Below, piece after piece: positions 33,222-41,462 of a DNA stretch of 64,000 nucleotides. Within the stretch, counting starts at the first letter, position 1. Each line of letters starts with the position of its first letter. The stretch covers positions 186,001 through 250,000 of the forward strand of contig NZ_CP118157.1 of assembly GCF_032878875.1 (NCBI RefSeq). The letters run 5' to 3'. Source of the stretch: Microbacterium sp. AB. Its GTDB lineage: Bacteria > Actinomycetota > Actinomycetes > Actinomycetales > Microbacteriaceae. The position numbers and the translations under genes were made by a program. The notes under the pieces are model-generated. The model ran no database searches, had not been told where the DNA came from, and worked only from the letters and a program-made list of their open reading frames with translations.

Positions 33222-34309
33222 CCGCCACTGCCGGCACCTCGTCGCGCGCGACGCCGCCGGAGACCGGATCCGGCGTGCTGGCGGGCAAGCGCCTGGGCTT
33301 CCTGCTGCACCTCGACTCCGACGCCGACCCCGCCACGTCCTACCGGCAGGCGATCGAGCTCTTCCGGTTCGCGGAGGAGGCCGGATACGACTCCGGCTGG
33401 GTGATCCAACGGCACTTCCGGCAGGGCAACGAGCACGTCTCCTCCCCGCTCGTGCTGCTGGCGGCCATCGCTCAGCACACGAGCCGGATCCGTCTGGGCA
33501 CGGGGGTGCTGGTCCTCCCGCTGGAGGATCCCCTGAAGGTGGCCGAGGACGCCGCCACGCTCGACGTCCTCGCCGGCGGACGCCTGGAGCTGGGGATCGG
33601 GTCGGGCCCTTTCCCCGGCGCCTGGGAGGCGTTCGGCCGGGACCTCGACGAGCGGCCGGCGCTCTGGGAGACGAGCGTGTCCCGGCTGCACGAGGTGCTC
33701 GAGGGCGCCCCGCTCAACGGCCTCGGCGAGAGGCTGCACCCGCCGGGCGCGGGCGTGCGCGGCCGGCTGTGGCAGGCCATCTCCAGCGCGCCGGACGTCG
33801 CGTTCGCGCAGGCCCGCACCGCCGGCGCCGCGGGCGACGGACTGCAGCTGTCGCGTGCGACCGACTGGAACCGCCACCAGAGCCCGGATGCCCAGGCCGC
33901 CCTCGTCGACGCGTACCGGCAGGCGCTTCCCGCCGGCGTCGCGCCGCGCGTGCTCGTGTCGCGCGCGGTCTACCCCGACGCCAGCCGGGCGCAGGCGCTC
34001 TCCCGGCTCGTCGACGGCGCCCGCCGCTGGCAGAGCTGGTTCGGCGCGCTCGGACGCGACGAGGCCGCCAGGGTCTCCCCGGAGGAGTACCTGGTGCGCG
34101 ACCACACCCGCTTCGGCGAGGCCGAGGCCATCGCCGAGGGCCTCGCGCACGACGCGGGCGTCGTCGCCGCCACGGAGCTGCTGGTGAGCTTCCCGCCGGC
34201 GTCCCCGTCGATCCGCGAGCATCGGCGGCTGCTGGAGGCGACTGCCCACGACCTGGCGCCGCTGCTCGGGTGGCGACCGGCATCCGGCGATGAGAAGGAG
34301 GACGCGTGA
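33218..34309 (+). CDS. LLM-class oxidoreductase, bacterial luciferase-like subtype
   Basis: A 363-residue luciferase-like protein of a different branch from the NtaA-type neighbours. It shows FRFAEEAGYDSGWVIQRHF, SPLVLLAAIAQHTSRIRLGT, VLVLPLEDPLKVAEDAATLD and VLAGGRLELGIGSG, the classical luciferase-like core, then IAEGLAHDAGVVAATELLVS near the end. Its segment HRHF-like glutamine/arginine/histidine run (WVIQRHFRQG) is characteristic of this subgroup. Cofactor FMN is likely, substrate unknown. It overlaps the neighbours on both sides by 4 bp. No cysteine and no internal methionine. Confidence 0.85.
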   Translation: MTATAGTSSRATPPETGSGVLAGKRLGFLLHLDSDADPATSYRQAIELFRFAEEAGYDSGWVIQRHFRQGNEHVSSPLVLLAAIAQHTSRIRLGTGVLVLPLEDPLKVAEDAATLDVLAGGRLELGIGSGPFPGAWEAFGRDLDERPALWETSVSRLHEVLEGAPLNGLGERLHPPGAGVRGRLWQAISSAPDVAFAQARTAGAAGDGLQLSRATDWNRHQSPDAQAALVDAYRQALPAGVAPRVLVSRAVYPDASRAQALSRLVDGARRWQSWFGALGRDEAARVSPEEYLVRDHTRFGEAEAIAEGLAHDAGVVAATELLVSFPPASPSIREHRRLLEATAHDLAPLLGWRPASGDEKEDA

Positions 34310-35661
34310 GCACCTTCCACCTGAACCTGTCCCTCATGACGCCGGGCCACTTCCGCGGCGCGTGGCGGCTGCCCGACCGCGATCCGCTCGCCTGGATCGA
34401 CGTCGCCCGCTACCGTGAGCTCGCCCGGCAGGCAGAGGCGGCCCGCATCCACGCGCTCTTCCTCGGCGACTCCCCGGGGCTCGGGCGGGCGATCGCCGAG
34501 CACCCCGAAGCGGGGCTCGATCCGACCGTCCTCTTCTCCCACGTCCTGGCCGGCACCCGCGGGCTCGGCGCGATCGCGACGGCCAGCAGCACCTACAACA
34601 GCCCGTACAACCTCGCCCGCCGCTACCTCGCCCTCGACCACGTCACCGGGGGCAGGGCCGCGTTCAACGTCGTGACCACGTTCTCCCCGAACGCCGCCGC
34701 CGCGTTCGGGTACGACCGGACGCCGGAGAAGTCCGAGCGGTACCGGCGCGCCGACGAGTTCGTCCGCGCCGTGCTGTCCCTGTGGGACGGATGGGACGAC
34801 GACGCGATCGTCGGCGACCGGACGTCCGGCAGGTTCGCGGACCCGGGGCGGATCCACCGCACGGAGCTCCACGGCAAGTCCGTCCGCCTGGAGGGCGCAC
34901 TGTCGGTGCCGCCGTCGCCGCAGCGCCGTCCCGTGCTCGTGCAGGCCGGAGGCTCGCCCGGCGGCCTCGCGCTGGCGGCCCGGTACGCCGACGTCGTGTT
35001 CACCGTCGGGCAGACCCTCGGCGACGCCGTCGCGTTCCGGGACGGCACGAGGGAGCGCGCCGCGGCTGGGGGCCGGGACCCCGGGCAGGTCGCGATCTCG
35101 CTCGGCGTGGTCGTGCTCGTCGCGGCCACGGAGCGAGAGGCGCGCGCCCGCGTGGAGGAGCTGGTCGACGCCTCCGACCCCGTCGAGGCCGCGCACGGGG
35201 TGGCCCGTCAGCTCGGCCTGGACCCGGCGGCGATCACGCCGGACACCGTGCTGACCCCCGACGTCCTCGACGCCGCCCCGGACCCGCCCGGATCGGCCGG
35301 GTTCCATCGCAGCATCCGCGCTCTGCTGAGCGAGCATCCCTTGACGGTCAGGGAGCTGTTCATCCGGTCCGCGTCCGGGTCGGGGCACCGCCTGCTCGTC
35401 GGCACGCCCGAGCAGATCGCCGACGACCTCGAGCAGTGGCACGGCGCCGGGGCCGCCGACGGGTTCACGATCATGCCCGCGGACACCGCCGTCGACTTCG
35501 GGCGCTTCACCGAGTCGGTCGTCCCGATCCTGCAGCGCAGGGGCCTGTTCCACCGCGACTACGAGGCAGACACGCTGCGCGGGAACCTCGGCCTCGCCCC
35601 GCTCGCGCCCGGTCACGACCGCGCGCTCGCGACACGGGAGCCGTCGGCCCTCCCCGCGTGA
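34306..35661 (+). CDS. LLM-class flavin-dependent monooxygenase (NtaA/SnaA/DszA family), full-length
   Basis: A 451-residue monooxygenase with every family landmark: LSLMTPGHFRGAWRLPDRDP, TASSTYNSPYNLARRYLALD, VTGGRAAFNVVTTFSPNAA, the complete insertion WDGWDDDAIVGDRTSGRFAD with HRTELHGKSVRLEGAL, RRPVLVQAGGSPGG, and the C-terminal VGTPEQIADDLEQW plus DGFTIMP. It is the reference for seeing what the paralogues at 27398 and 40173 have lost. It should be an FMNH2-dependent oxygenase needing a separate flavin reductase, which is not encoded in the cluster. Two internal methionines, no cysteine. Last gene before the transporter genes, 116 bp downstream. Confidence 0.92.
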   Translation: MSTFHLNLSLMTPGHFRGAWRLPDRDPLAWIDVARYRELARQAEAARIHALFLGDSPGLGRAIAEHPEAGLDPTVLFSHVLAGTRGLGAIATASSTYNSPYNLARRYLALDHVTGGRAAFNVVTTFSPNAAAAFGYDRTPEKSERYRRADEFVRAVLSLWDGWDDDAIVGDRTSGRFADPGRIHRTELHGKSVRLEGALSVPPSPQRRPVLVQAGGSPGGLALAARYADVVFTVGQTLGDAVAFRDGTRERAAAGGRDPGQVAISLGVVVLVAATEREARARVEELVDASDPVEAAHGVARQLGLDPAAITPDTVLTPDVLDAAPDPPGSAGFHRSIRALLSEHPLTVRELFIRSASGSGHRLLVGTPEQIADDLEQWHGAGAADGFTIMPADTAVDFGRFTESVVPILQRRGLFHRDYEADTLRGNLGLAPLAPGHDRALATREPSALPA

Positions 35662-35777
35662 GGCGCCCGTCATCATGTTTCGCCGGATGGCGATCCGTGA
35701 CGACATGCCGGGCTCCCGGGCCGCGAGTGCCGATACCGTCGCTACCCACCCCGTCCACCGCTCGGAAGAGGACTCCC

Positions 35778-36728
35778 GTGCTCCGCTACGTCGCGCTCAA
35801 GGCCGGCCGGGCGCTGTTCGTGGTCTGGGCCGCGTTCACCCTCACGTTCCTGCTGCTCTTCGTGCTGCCCGCCGATCCCGTCGACCTGCTGTTCGACCCG
35901 GCCGAGCTGGGCACGATCCCGGAGGACGTGCGCGCACAGGTCGCCGCGAACTACGGCTTCGACAAGCCGCTGATCCTGCAGTACCTCGACCGGCTCGCCC
36001 ATGCGGCCGTCGGCGACTTCGGCAACTCCGTGCAGTCGGGGCGGCCCGTGACCCGGGCGCTTCTGGAGGTGCTGCCGAGCACGCTCGTGCTCGCGGTCGG
36101 CGCGCTCCTGCTCGCCGTCCTGATCGGGTTCGCGATCGCGCTCGCCGCCGCCGCCACCCGCCGTCCGTGGCTGCGGAACCTCCTCGAGTCGCTGCCCTCC
36201 GCGTCCGTGTCGGTCCCGGTGTTCATGTTCGGCATCCTCCTGCTGCAGATCTTCTCGTTCACTCTCGGCTGGTTCCCCTCGTTCGGGGACGCGGGATGGC
36301 AGAGCCTCGTCCTGCCGCTCGTCACGCTCGCGATCCCGGTGTCGGGCCCGATCGCGCAGCTCCTCGTCCGGAGCTTCGCGAGCGAGCTGGAGTCGGGCTA
36401 CGTCACGACGAGCCTCGCGAAGGGCGCCACGCGGGGCCGCATCATCGTCGGCGACGTGTTCCGCAACGCGAGCCTGCCCGCGCTGACGATCGCGGGCATC
36501 ACCTTCGGCAACCTCATCGCGGGCTCCGTCATCACCGAGACGGTGTTCGCCCGCCCCGGGATCGGGCGGCTCACGCAGGGGGCCATCAACACCCTCGACG
36601 TGCCGGTCGTCCAGGGCATCGTCGTGCTCGTCGCCGCCAGCTTCGCGCTCATCAACCTCGTCGTCGACCTCGTCTACCCGCTGCTCGACCCGCGCCTGCG
36701 TGCCTCGCTCGCCGCACAGACCGTCTGA
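35778..36728 (+). CDS. ABC transporter permease, DppB type
   Basis: A 316-residue inner-membrane permease with six predicted helices. The first is followed by the periplasmic loop PADPVDLLFDPAELGTIPED, and the coupling motif TSLAKGATRGRIIVGDVFRN is of the EAA type. ITETVFARPGIGRL and LVDLVYPLLDPRLR close the family pattern. It pairs with the DppC-type permease 9 bp downstream. GTG start at 35778 with GGAAGAG upstream. One internal methionine and no cysteine, unusually low for a polytopic membrane protein. Confidence 0.93.
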   Translation: MLRYVALKAGRALFVVWAAFTLTFLLLFVLPADPVDLLFDPAELGTIPEDVRAQVAANYGFDKPLILQYLDRLAHAAVGDFGNSVQSGRPVTRALLEVLPSTLVLAVGALLLAVLIGFAIALAAAATRRPWLRNLLESLPSASVSVPVFMFGILLLQIFSFTLGWFPSFGDAGWQSLVLPLVTLAIPVSGPIAQLLVRSFASELESGYVTTSLAKGATRGRIIVGDVFRNASLPALTIAGITFGNLIAGSVITETVFARPGIGRLTQGAINTLDVPVVQGIVVLVAASFALINLVVDLVYPLLDPRLRASLAAQTV

Positions 36729-36737
36729 GGACCGGAC

Positions 36738-37625
36738 ATGACCATCGAAACCGCTGAGCCCCGCACCTCGCCCGACTCGACGCCGGCCGTCCTCGTCAGG
36801 GGACGGAGCGCGCGGCGCCTGGGCGGGATCCTGCGCCAGCCGGTCCTCGTGCTCGCCTGGGTCGTCGTCCTCGTCGCGATCGGCTGGGCGATCGCCCCCG
36901 GCCTCTTCACGCCGTACAGCCCGTATGCGGGCGACCCCGCCCTGAGCTTCTCGCCGCCGAGCGCCGAGCATCCCTTCGGCACCGACCGGCTGGGGCGCGA
37001 CCTGCTCGCGCGGTCGGTGTACGGAGCGGGCACGACCCTCTCCGCGACCCTGCTCGCCGTCCTCATCGCGTTCGTCGTCGGCACTCTCGTCGGTCTCGTC
37101 GCGGGATACCTCGGGGGCAAGACCGACACGGTCGTCATGCGCGTCATCGACGTCTTCCTGTCCATCCCGAGCCTCCTCCTGGCGATGGTGATCGTCTCCG
37201 TCCTCGGCTACTCGACGCACAACATCGCCCTCGCCGTCGGCATCTCGTCCATCGCCTCGTTCGCACGTGTCATGCGCTCCGAGGTGATCGGCATCGTCGG
37301 CCGCGACTACGTGCGCGCCGCATACGGGCTCGGCGTCAGCCGGATCGGCGTCGTCCTGCGACACGTCGTGCCGAACTCCCTCGGCTCCGTCGTCGCGCTC
37401 GCGGCCCTCGAGATCGGCACCTCGATCATCGCGGTCGCCTCGCTCGGCTTCCTCGGCTACGGCGCCCCTCCGCCCGAGCCGGAATGGGGACTCCTCGTCG
37501 CCGAGGGGCGCGACTACCTGGCCGTCCACCCGTGGATCTCGATCCTGCCGGGCGTCGCCCTCGCCCTCGTGGTGCTCTCCACGCACCGGATCAGCACCTC
37601 CTTCCGAAAGGACCACCGCCGATGA
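36738..37625 (+). CDS. ABC transporter permease, DppC type
   Basis: A 295-residue permease of the DppC/OppC type. After an N-terminal cytoplasmic stretch and first helix it has HPFGTDRLGRDLLARSVYGA, the family hallmark, then the coupling helix AAYGLGVSRIGVVLRHVVPN and FLGYGAPPPEPEWGLLVAEG. It forms the membrane channel with the DppB-type protein. ATGA overlap with the ATPase gene downstream. Three internal methionines, no cysteine. Confidence 0.93.
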   Translation: MTIETAEPRTSPDSTPAVLVRGRSARRLGGILRQPVLVLAWVVVLVAIGWAIAPGLFTPYSPYAGDPALSFSPPSAEHPFGTDRLGRDLLARSVYGAGTTLSATLLAVLIAFVVGTLVGLVAGYLGGKTDTVVMRVIDVFLSIPSLLLAMVIVSVLGYSTHNIALAVGISSIASFARVMRSEVIGIVGRDYVRAAYGLGVSRIGVVLRHVVPNSLGSVVALAALEIGTSIIAVASLGFLGYGAPPPEPEWGLLVAEGRDYLAVHPWISILPGVALALVVLSTHRISTSFRKDHRR

Positions 37626-39334
37626 CCGCCCCGATCGTCGTCGAGGCGCAGGCCGACCTCGCGGAGCCGGCCGAAGCGCTCCTGAGCATCACAGGGCTCG
37701 AGATCGACTACCGTGCCGAGCGGCGCACCTGGGCGCCGGCTGTCCGGGGCGTCGACGTGCGCGTCGACCCGGGGGAGTTCGTCGCGCTGGTGGGGGAGTC
37801 GGGCTCCGGGAAGACGACGCTCGTCCAGGGAGCGCTGGGCCTGCTCCCGTCCGCCGCCCGCATCCGCGGCGGGTCGATCGCGTACTCGGGCGTGGACGTC
37901 ACCGGATGGCCCGATCAGCGGATGGCGCGCGTGCGCGGCAGCTACGTCGGCTTCATCCCGCAGGACCCGGCCACCTCGCTCAACCCCGTCAAGAAGATCG
38001 GCCGGCAGGTCGTCGAGGCCGTCGCGTTCAACGAGTCGCGCACGGCCTCGGCCGAGGAGCATCGCGACGCGGCGCTCGAGAGCCTGCGGACGGCGGGCCT
38101 CGCCGACGCGGGGCGGGTCTTCCACCAGTACCCGCACGAGCTCTCCGGCGGCATGAAGCAGCGCGCCCTCATCGCCATCGCCCTCGCGGGGAAGCCGAGG
38201 ATCATCGTCGCCGACGAGCCGACGAGCGCTCTCGACGTGACGGTGCAGCGACGCATCCTCGACCACCTCGAGCGCCTGCGCCGCGAGCTCGGGATCGGCA
38301 TCCTGCTCGTCACCCACGACCTCGGCGTCGCGCTCGACCGCTCGGACCGCATCCTCGTCATGCAGCGCGGCGAGATCGTCGAGCACGGCGCCGTCCGCGA
38401 CCTCGTCGACAACCCGGCGAGCGCGTACACCCGGAGGCTGCTCGACGCCGCCCCGGCGCGTCACGCCGGACGCCTCGCACCGACCTCCGGCGCCGTCCGG
38501 GAGCCGGGACAGGCGCACGTGCTCCGCGCGGAGGGCCTCGAGAAGCGCTACGTCGCGGGAGCCGGCGGCAAGCGCGCCGTCGTCAGCGCCCTGGACGGCG
38601 TCGCGCTCACCGTGCGCGAGGGCACGACGCACGCGATCGTGGGGGAGTCGGGGGCGGGGAAGTCCACTCTCGCGAGCATCATCGCGGGCTTCGCCTCGCC
38701 CGACGCCGGCACCGTCCACGTCGGCGAACGCGAGATCACGTCGCTCGGGCGGCGGGAGCTGCGCGACGTCCGCCGCGACCTGCAGTTCGTGTTCCAGAAC
38801 CCGTTCACCTCCCTCGACCCGCGATTCACCGTCGGCAAGATCGTCGCCGAGCCGCTCCGGGCCTTCCGGGCGACGGCCTCCCCGGCCGCGCTCGCTGCTC
38901 GCGTGAGCGAGCTGCTGCGAGCGGTGTCCCTCGACGACGGCTACCTGCGCCGGACGCCCGCGCAGCTGTCCGGCGGGCAGCGGCAGCGGGTCGCCATCGC
39001 CCGCGCCCTCGCGCTCAGCCCGCGGATCCTCGTGCTGGACGAGGCCGTGAGCGCGCTGGACGTGTCGGTGCAGGCGCAGATCCTGCAGCTGCTCGTCGAC
39101 CTTCAGGCGGAGCTCGGGCTGAGCTACGTGTTCGTCACGCACGACCTCGGCGTGGTGCGGCTCATCGCCGACGACGTCACCGTGATGAAGGACGGCGCCG
39201 TCGTCGAGACGGGGCCCGCCGCCGAGGTGTTCGCCGCGCCTCGGCACGAGTACACGCGGACGCTTCTCGACGCCATCCCCGGCACCCGTCGCGTCGTCGA
39301 CACCCCGTTCCACCCGGCAGGAGACCTCCCATGA
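37622..39334 (+). CDS. Fused double ATP-binding protein of the oligopeptide-type ABC transporter (DppD-DppF fusion)
   Basis: A 570-residue protein carrying two complete ATPase domains. The first (about 20-280) has Walker A GESGSGKTT, signature ELSGGMKQR and Walker [13 protein letters not shown]. The second (about 305-560) has Walker A GESGAGKST, signature QLSGGQRQR and Walker B ILVLDEAVSALD. This replaces separate DppD and DppF and matches the two permeases directly upstream. With the binding protein at 25677 it makes a complete importer. Four internal methionines, no cysteine in 570 residues. Confidence 0.95.
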   Translation: MTAPIVVEAQADLAEPAEALLSITGLEIDYRAERRTWAPAVRGVDVRVDPGEFVALVGESGSGKTTLVQGALGLLPSAARIRGGSIAYSGVDVTGWPDQRMARVRGSYVGFIPQDPATSLNPVKKIGRQVVEAVAFNESRTASAEEHRDAALESLRTAGLADAGRVFHQYPHELSGGMKQRALIAIALAGKPRIIVADEPTSALDVTVQRRILDHLERLRRELGIGILLVTHDLGVALDRSDRILVMQRGEIVEHGAVRDLVDNPASAYTRRLLDAAPARHAGRLAPTSGAVREPGQAHVLRAEGLEKRYVAGAGGKRAVVSALDGVALTVREGTTHAIVGESGAGKSTLASIIAGFASPDAGTVHVGEREITSLGRRELRDVRRDLQFVFQNPFTSLDPRFTVGKIVAEPLRAFRATASPAALAARVSELLRAVSLDDGYLRRTPAQLSGGQRQRVAIARALALSPRILVLDEAVSALDVSVQAQILQLLVDLQAELGLSYVFVTHDLGVVRLIADDVTVMKDGAVVETGPAAEVFAAPRHEYTRTLLDAIPGTRRVVDTPFHPAGDLP

Positions 39335-40176
39335 CGCATCCGCGGCCCCTCATCGCTCTCGTGGGCGACCTCCCCGCCCTGCTGCGCTCGGGGGACCCGG
39401 GGCTCCTGTCGGAGCTGCGGCGTGCGGCGGATGTCGTGGGCGCCGTGGTCGTCGGAGCCGGGGGCCGCCCGCAGCAGCTGGACCCCGTGGCGGCGGCGAC
39501 GTCGCTGACCGTCCGTGCGCCGGGGCTTCCCGCGCTCGTCTCGTCGGACGGCCTCCGCGATGCGCCGTACAACGCCGCGCGGCGCTTCCTCTCGCTCGAC
39601 CATCTCAGCGGGGCGCGCAGCGGCGTGGTCTTCCGATCCGGAGACGGCGACGCGGAGCGGACGGCGGAGCGCATCCGCGTGATCCGCGCGCTCTGGAACT
39701 CGTGGCCGGTCGAGACCCTGCTGGCCGACCGCGAGCGCGGCGTCTACGCGACGACGGACGGCATCCGGCGGATCGAGCACGACGGGGAGCACTACCGGGT
39801 CGCGGGCGCGCTCAACACGCCCACGAGCCGTCAGGCCGAGCCGGTGTCCCTCTGGCATGTGACGTCGGAGGCCGAGCTCGCCGCCGCAGGGGGCCTCGTG
39901 GACCTCGTCGTCGTCGATGACGCCGCGCTCGCGGACGCCTGGGCGGGGTCGGAGGCCGAGGGCCGGCCGGGCCTCGTCTCGGCGGGCGTCGAGCGGGAGG
40001 ATGCGGCGCTCTCGCTCGTCCGCGTGGAGTCGCTGCCGGCGTTGCAGGACGTGCTGGACGCGGCGCGGCCGCTCGAACCCGGCGTGCTCTCGGGGACGCT
40101 GCGCGCGCGGCTCGGCCTCCCCGAGCGCCGATACGACCTGACGGACAAGCCCCTCGCCTTCGGAGGCGCACGATGA
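39331..40176 (+). CDS. Degenerate LLM-family protein, possible non-catalytic partner
   Basis: A 281-residue shortened LLM relative. APYNAARRFLSLDHLSGARS aligns with the FMN-site region of the full-length enzymes, but their NVVTT strand is replaced by GVVFRSG. The insertion segment is fully kept (WNSWPVETLLADRERGVYAT, then EHDGEHYRVAGALNTP). The C-terminal tail LSGTLRARLGLPER resembles the tail of the active paralogues, while the VGTPEQIADD phosphate site is gone. It overlaps the ATPase gene and the full-length LLM at 40173 by 4 bp each. The arrangement mirrors the 27398/28674 pair in reverse order. No cysteine, no internal methionine. Confidence 0.75.
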   Translation: MTHPRPLIALVGDLPALLRSGDPGLLSELRRAADVVGAVVVGAGGRPQQLDPVAAATSLTVRAPGLPALVSSDGLRDAPYNAARRFLSLDHLSGARSGVVFRSGDGDAERTAERIRVIRALWNSWPVETLLADRERGVYATTDGIRRIEHDGEHYRVAGALNTPTSRQAEPVSLWHVTSEAELAAAGGLVDLVVVDDAALADAWAGSEAEGRPGLVSAGVEREDAALSLVRVESLPALQDVLDAARPLEPGVLSGTLRARLGLPERRYDLTDKPLAFGGAR

Positions 40177-41444
40177 CCGACCGCACCGACCACCTCACGC
40201 TCAACGTCAACCTCCAGGCCTTCGGGCAGCGGCCGGCCGCCTGGCAGTTCGGCGACCACGACGCCGACACCCTCATCCGCCCGGAGCACTGGATCGCATC
40301 CGCGAAGGCGGCCGAGCGCGGCCTCCTCGACGCGGTCTTCTTCGCCGATCAGCCCGCCCTCCACAATCCCGATCCGCGTCCCGGAGCGCAGCTGGAGCCC
40401 ATCGCGCTCGCGGCGCTCCTCACCGCCGCGACCGAGCACGTCGGCGTGATCGCCTCCGCATCGACCACGTACAACGACCCCGTGGAGCTGGCCGAACGAC
40501 TGCTCGGCACCGACGTCGTGACGGGCGGCCGGCTGGGATGGAACATCGTCACGACGTACAACCCCGCCGTGTCGGGGAACTTCGGCGTGGACGCGAACCC
40601 CGACCGCGCGACCCGCTACGAGCGCGCCGGCGAGTTCGTCGACGCCGTCAAGACGGTCTGGGCCGGAGCCGCGGGAGACGGCGGCTTCCGCTTCGACGGG
40701 GAGCACTTCCGCTTCGAGGGCGTCACGGCCGTCCCGCCGTCGGCGCAGGGAACGCCCGTCCTGTTCCAGGCCGGCGGGAGCGCGCAGGGGCGCGACCTGG
40801 CGGCTCGCCACGCCGAGGGCGTGTTCGCCGTCGAGCTGACGCTGCCGCGCGCGATCGAGAACTACGCGGACCTCACGCGCCGCGCGGCCGCGCTCGGACG
40901 CCGCCCGGGCCTGCCGAGGATCACCCCCGGTCTCTCGCTCGTCATCGGCAGCACGGTCGAGGAGGCGCGACGCCGGTTCGACGACTTCGAATCGCGGGTG
41001 CCCGACAGCTACGCGCTCGGATCGCTCAGCAACGTCATCGCGCACGACGCGAGGACGCTCGACCTCGACGCGCCGATCCCCGCCGACATCCTCGACAAGC
41101 CCTGGAACCCCGACGAGCATCCGACGTCGGCGGGCTACCGCCTCACCTTCCTCGACTGGATCCAGGAGCGCCGCCAGCAGACCGTGCGCGAGATCCTGCG
41201 GGACTTCGGAGGGTACGGCGCGCGCATCGTCATCGGCACCCCGGAGCAGATCGCCGACGACATGGAGCTCTGGTTCCGCTCCCGTGCGGCCGACGGCTTC
41301 AACCTCATGATCGACCACTTCCCCGACGGGCTCGTCGCCTTCGCCGACGAGGTCGCGCCGCTGCTGCAGCGGAAGGGCATCCACAAGCGCGAGTACGACC
41401 ACACGACGCTGCGCGAGGTGATCGGCGCCGGGACCGCCGGATGA
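40173..41444 (+). CDS. LLM-class flavin-dependent monooxygenase (NtaA/SnaA/DszA family), shortened-lid form
   Basis: A 423-residue monooxygenase with LTLNVNLQAFGQRPAAWQF, SASTTYNDPVELAERLLGTD, VTGGRLGWNIVTTYNPAVSG, TPVLFQAGGSAQGRDLA and the phosphate-binding end VIGTPEQIADDMELWF with DGFNLMIDHF. Between VKTVWAG and VPPSAQG it has only about 18 residues, compared with nearly 40 in the paralogue at 34306. Its coupled upstream neighbour (39331) retains the long version. Two internal methionines, no cysteine. It ends the plus-strand run, 18 bp from the convergent SfnB-like gene. Confidence 0.9.
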   Translation: MTDRTDHLTLNVNLQAFGQRPAAWQFGDHDADTLIRPEHWIASAKAAERGLLDAVFFADQPALHNPDPRPGAQLEPIALAALLTAATEHVGVIASASTTYNDPVELAERLLGTDVVTGGRLGWNIVTTYNPAVSGNFGVDANPDRATRYERAGEFVDAVKTVWAGAAGDGGFRFDGEHFRFEGVTAVPPSAQGTPVLFQAGGSAQGRDLAARHAEGVFAVELTLPRAIENYADLTRRAAALGRRPGLPRITPGLSLVIGSTVEEARRRFDDFESRVPDSYALGSLSNVIAHDARTLDLDAPIPADILDKPWNPDEHPTSAGYRLTFLDWIQERRQQTVREILRDFGGYGARIVIGTPEQIADDMELWFRSRAADGFNLMIDHFPDGLVAFADEVAPLLQRKGIHKREYDHTTLREVIGAGTAG

Positions 41445-41462
41445 GCGGGGCCCCGCCCGTCC

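Noticed and set aside
41445..41456. GCGGGGCCCCGC between the convergent LLM and SfnB-like genes as a terminator
   Set aside because: It is a perfect palindrome but has no loop, so a stable RNA hairpin would need to open the centre. Evidence is too weak to list.
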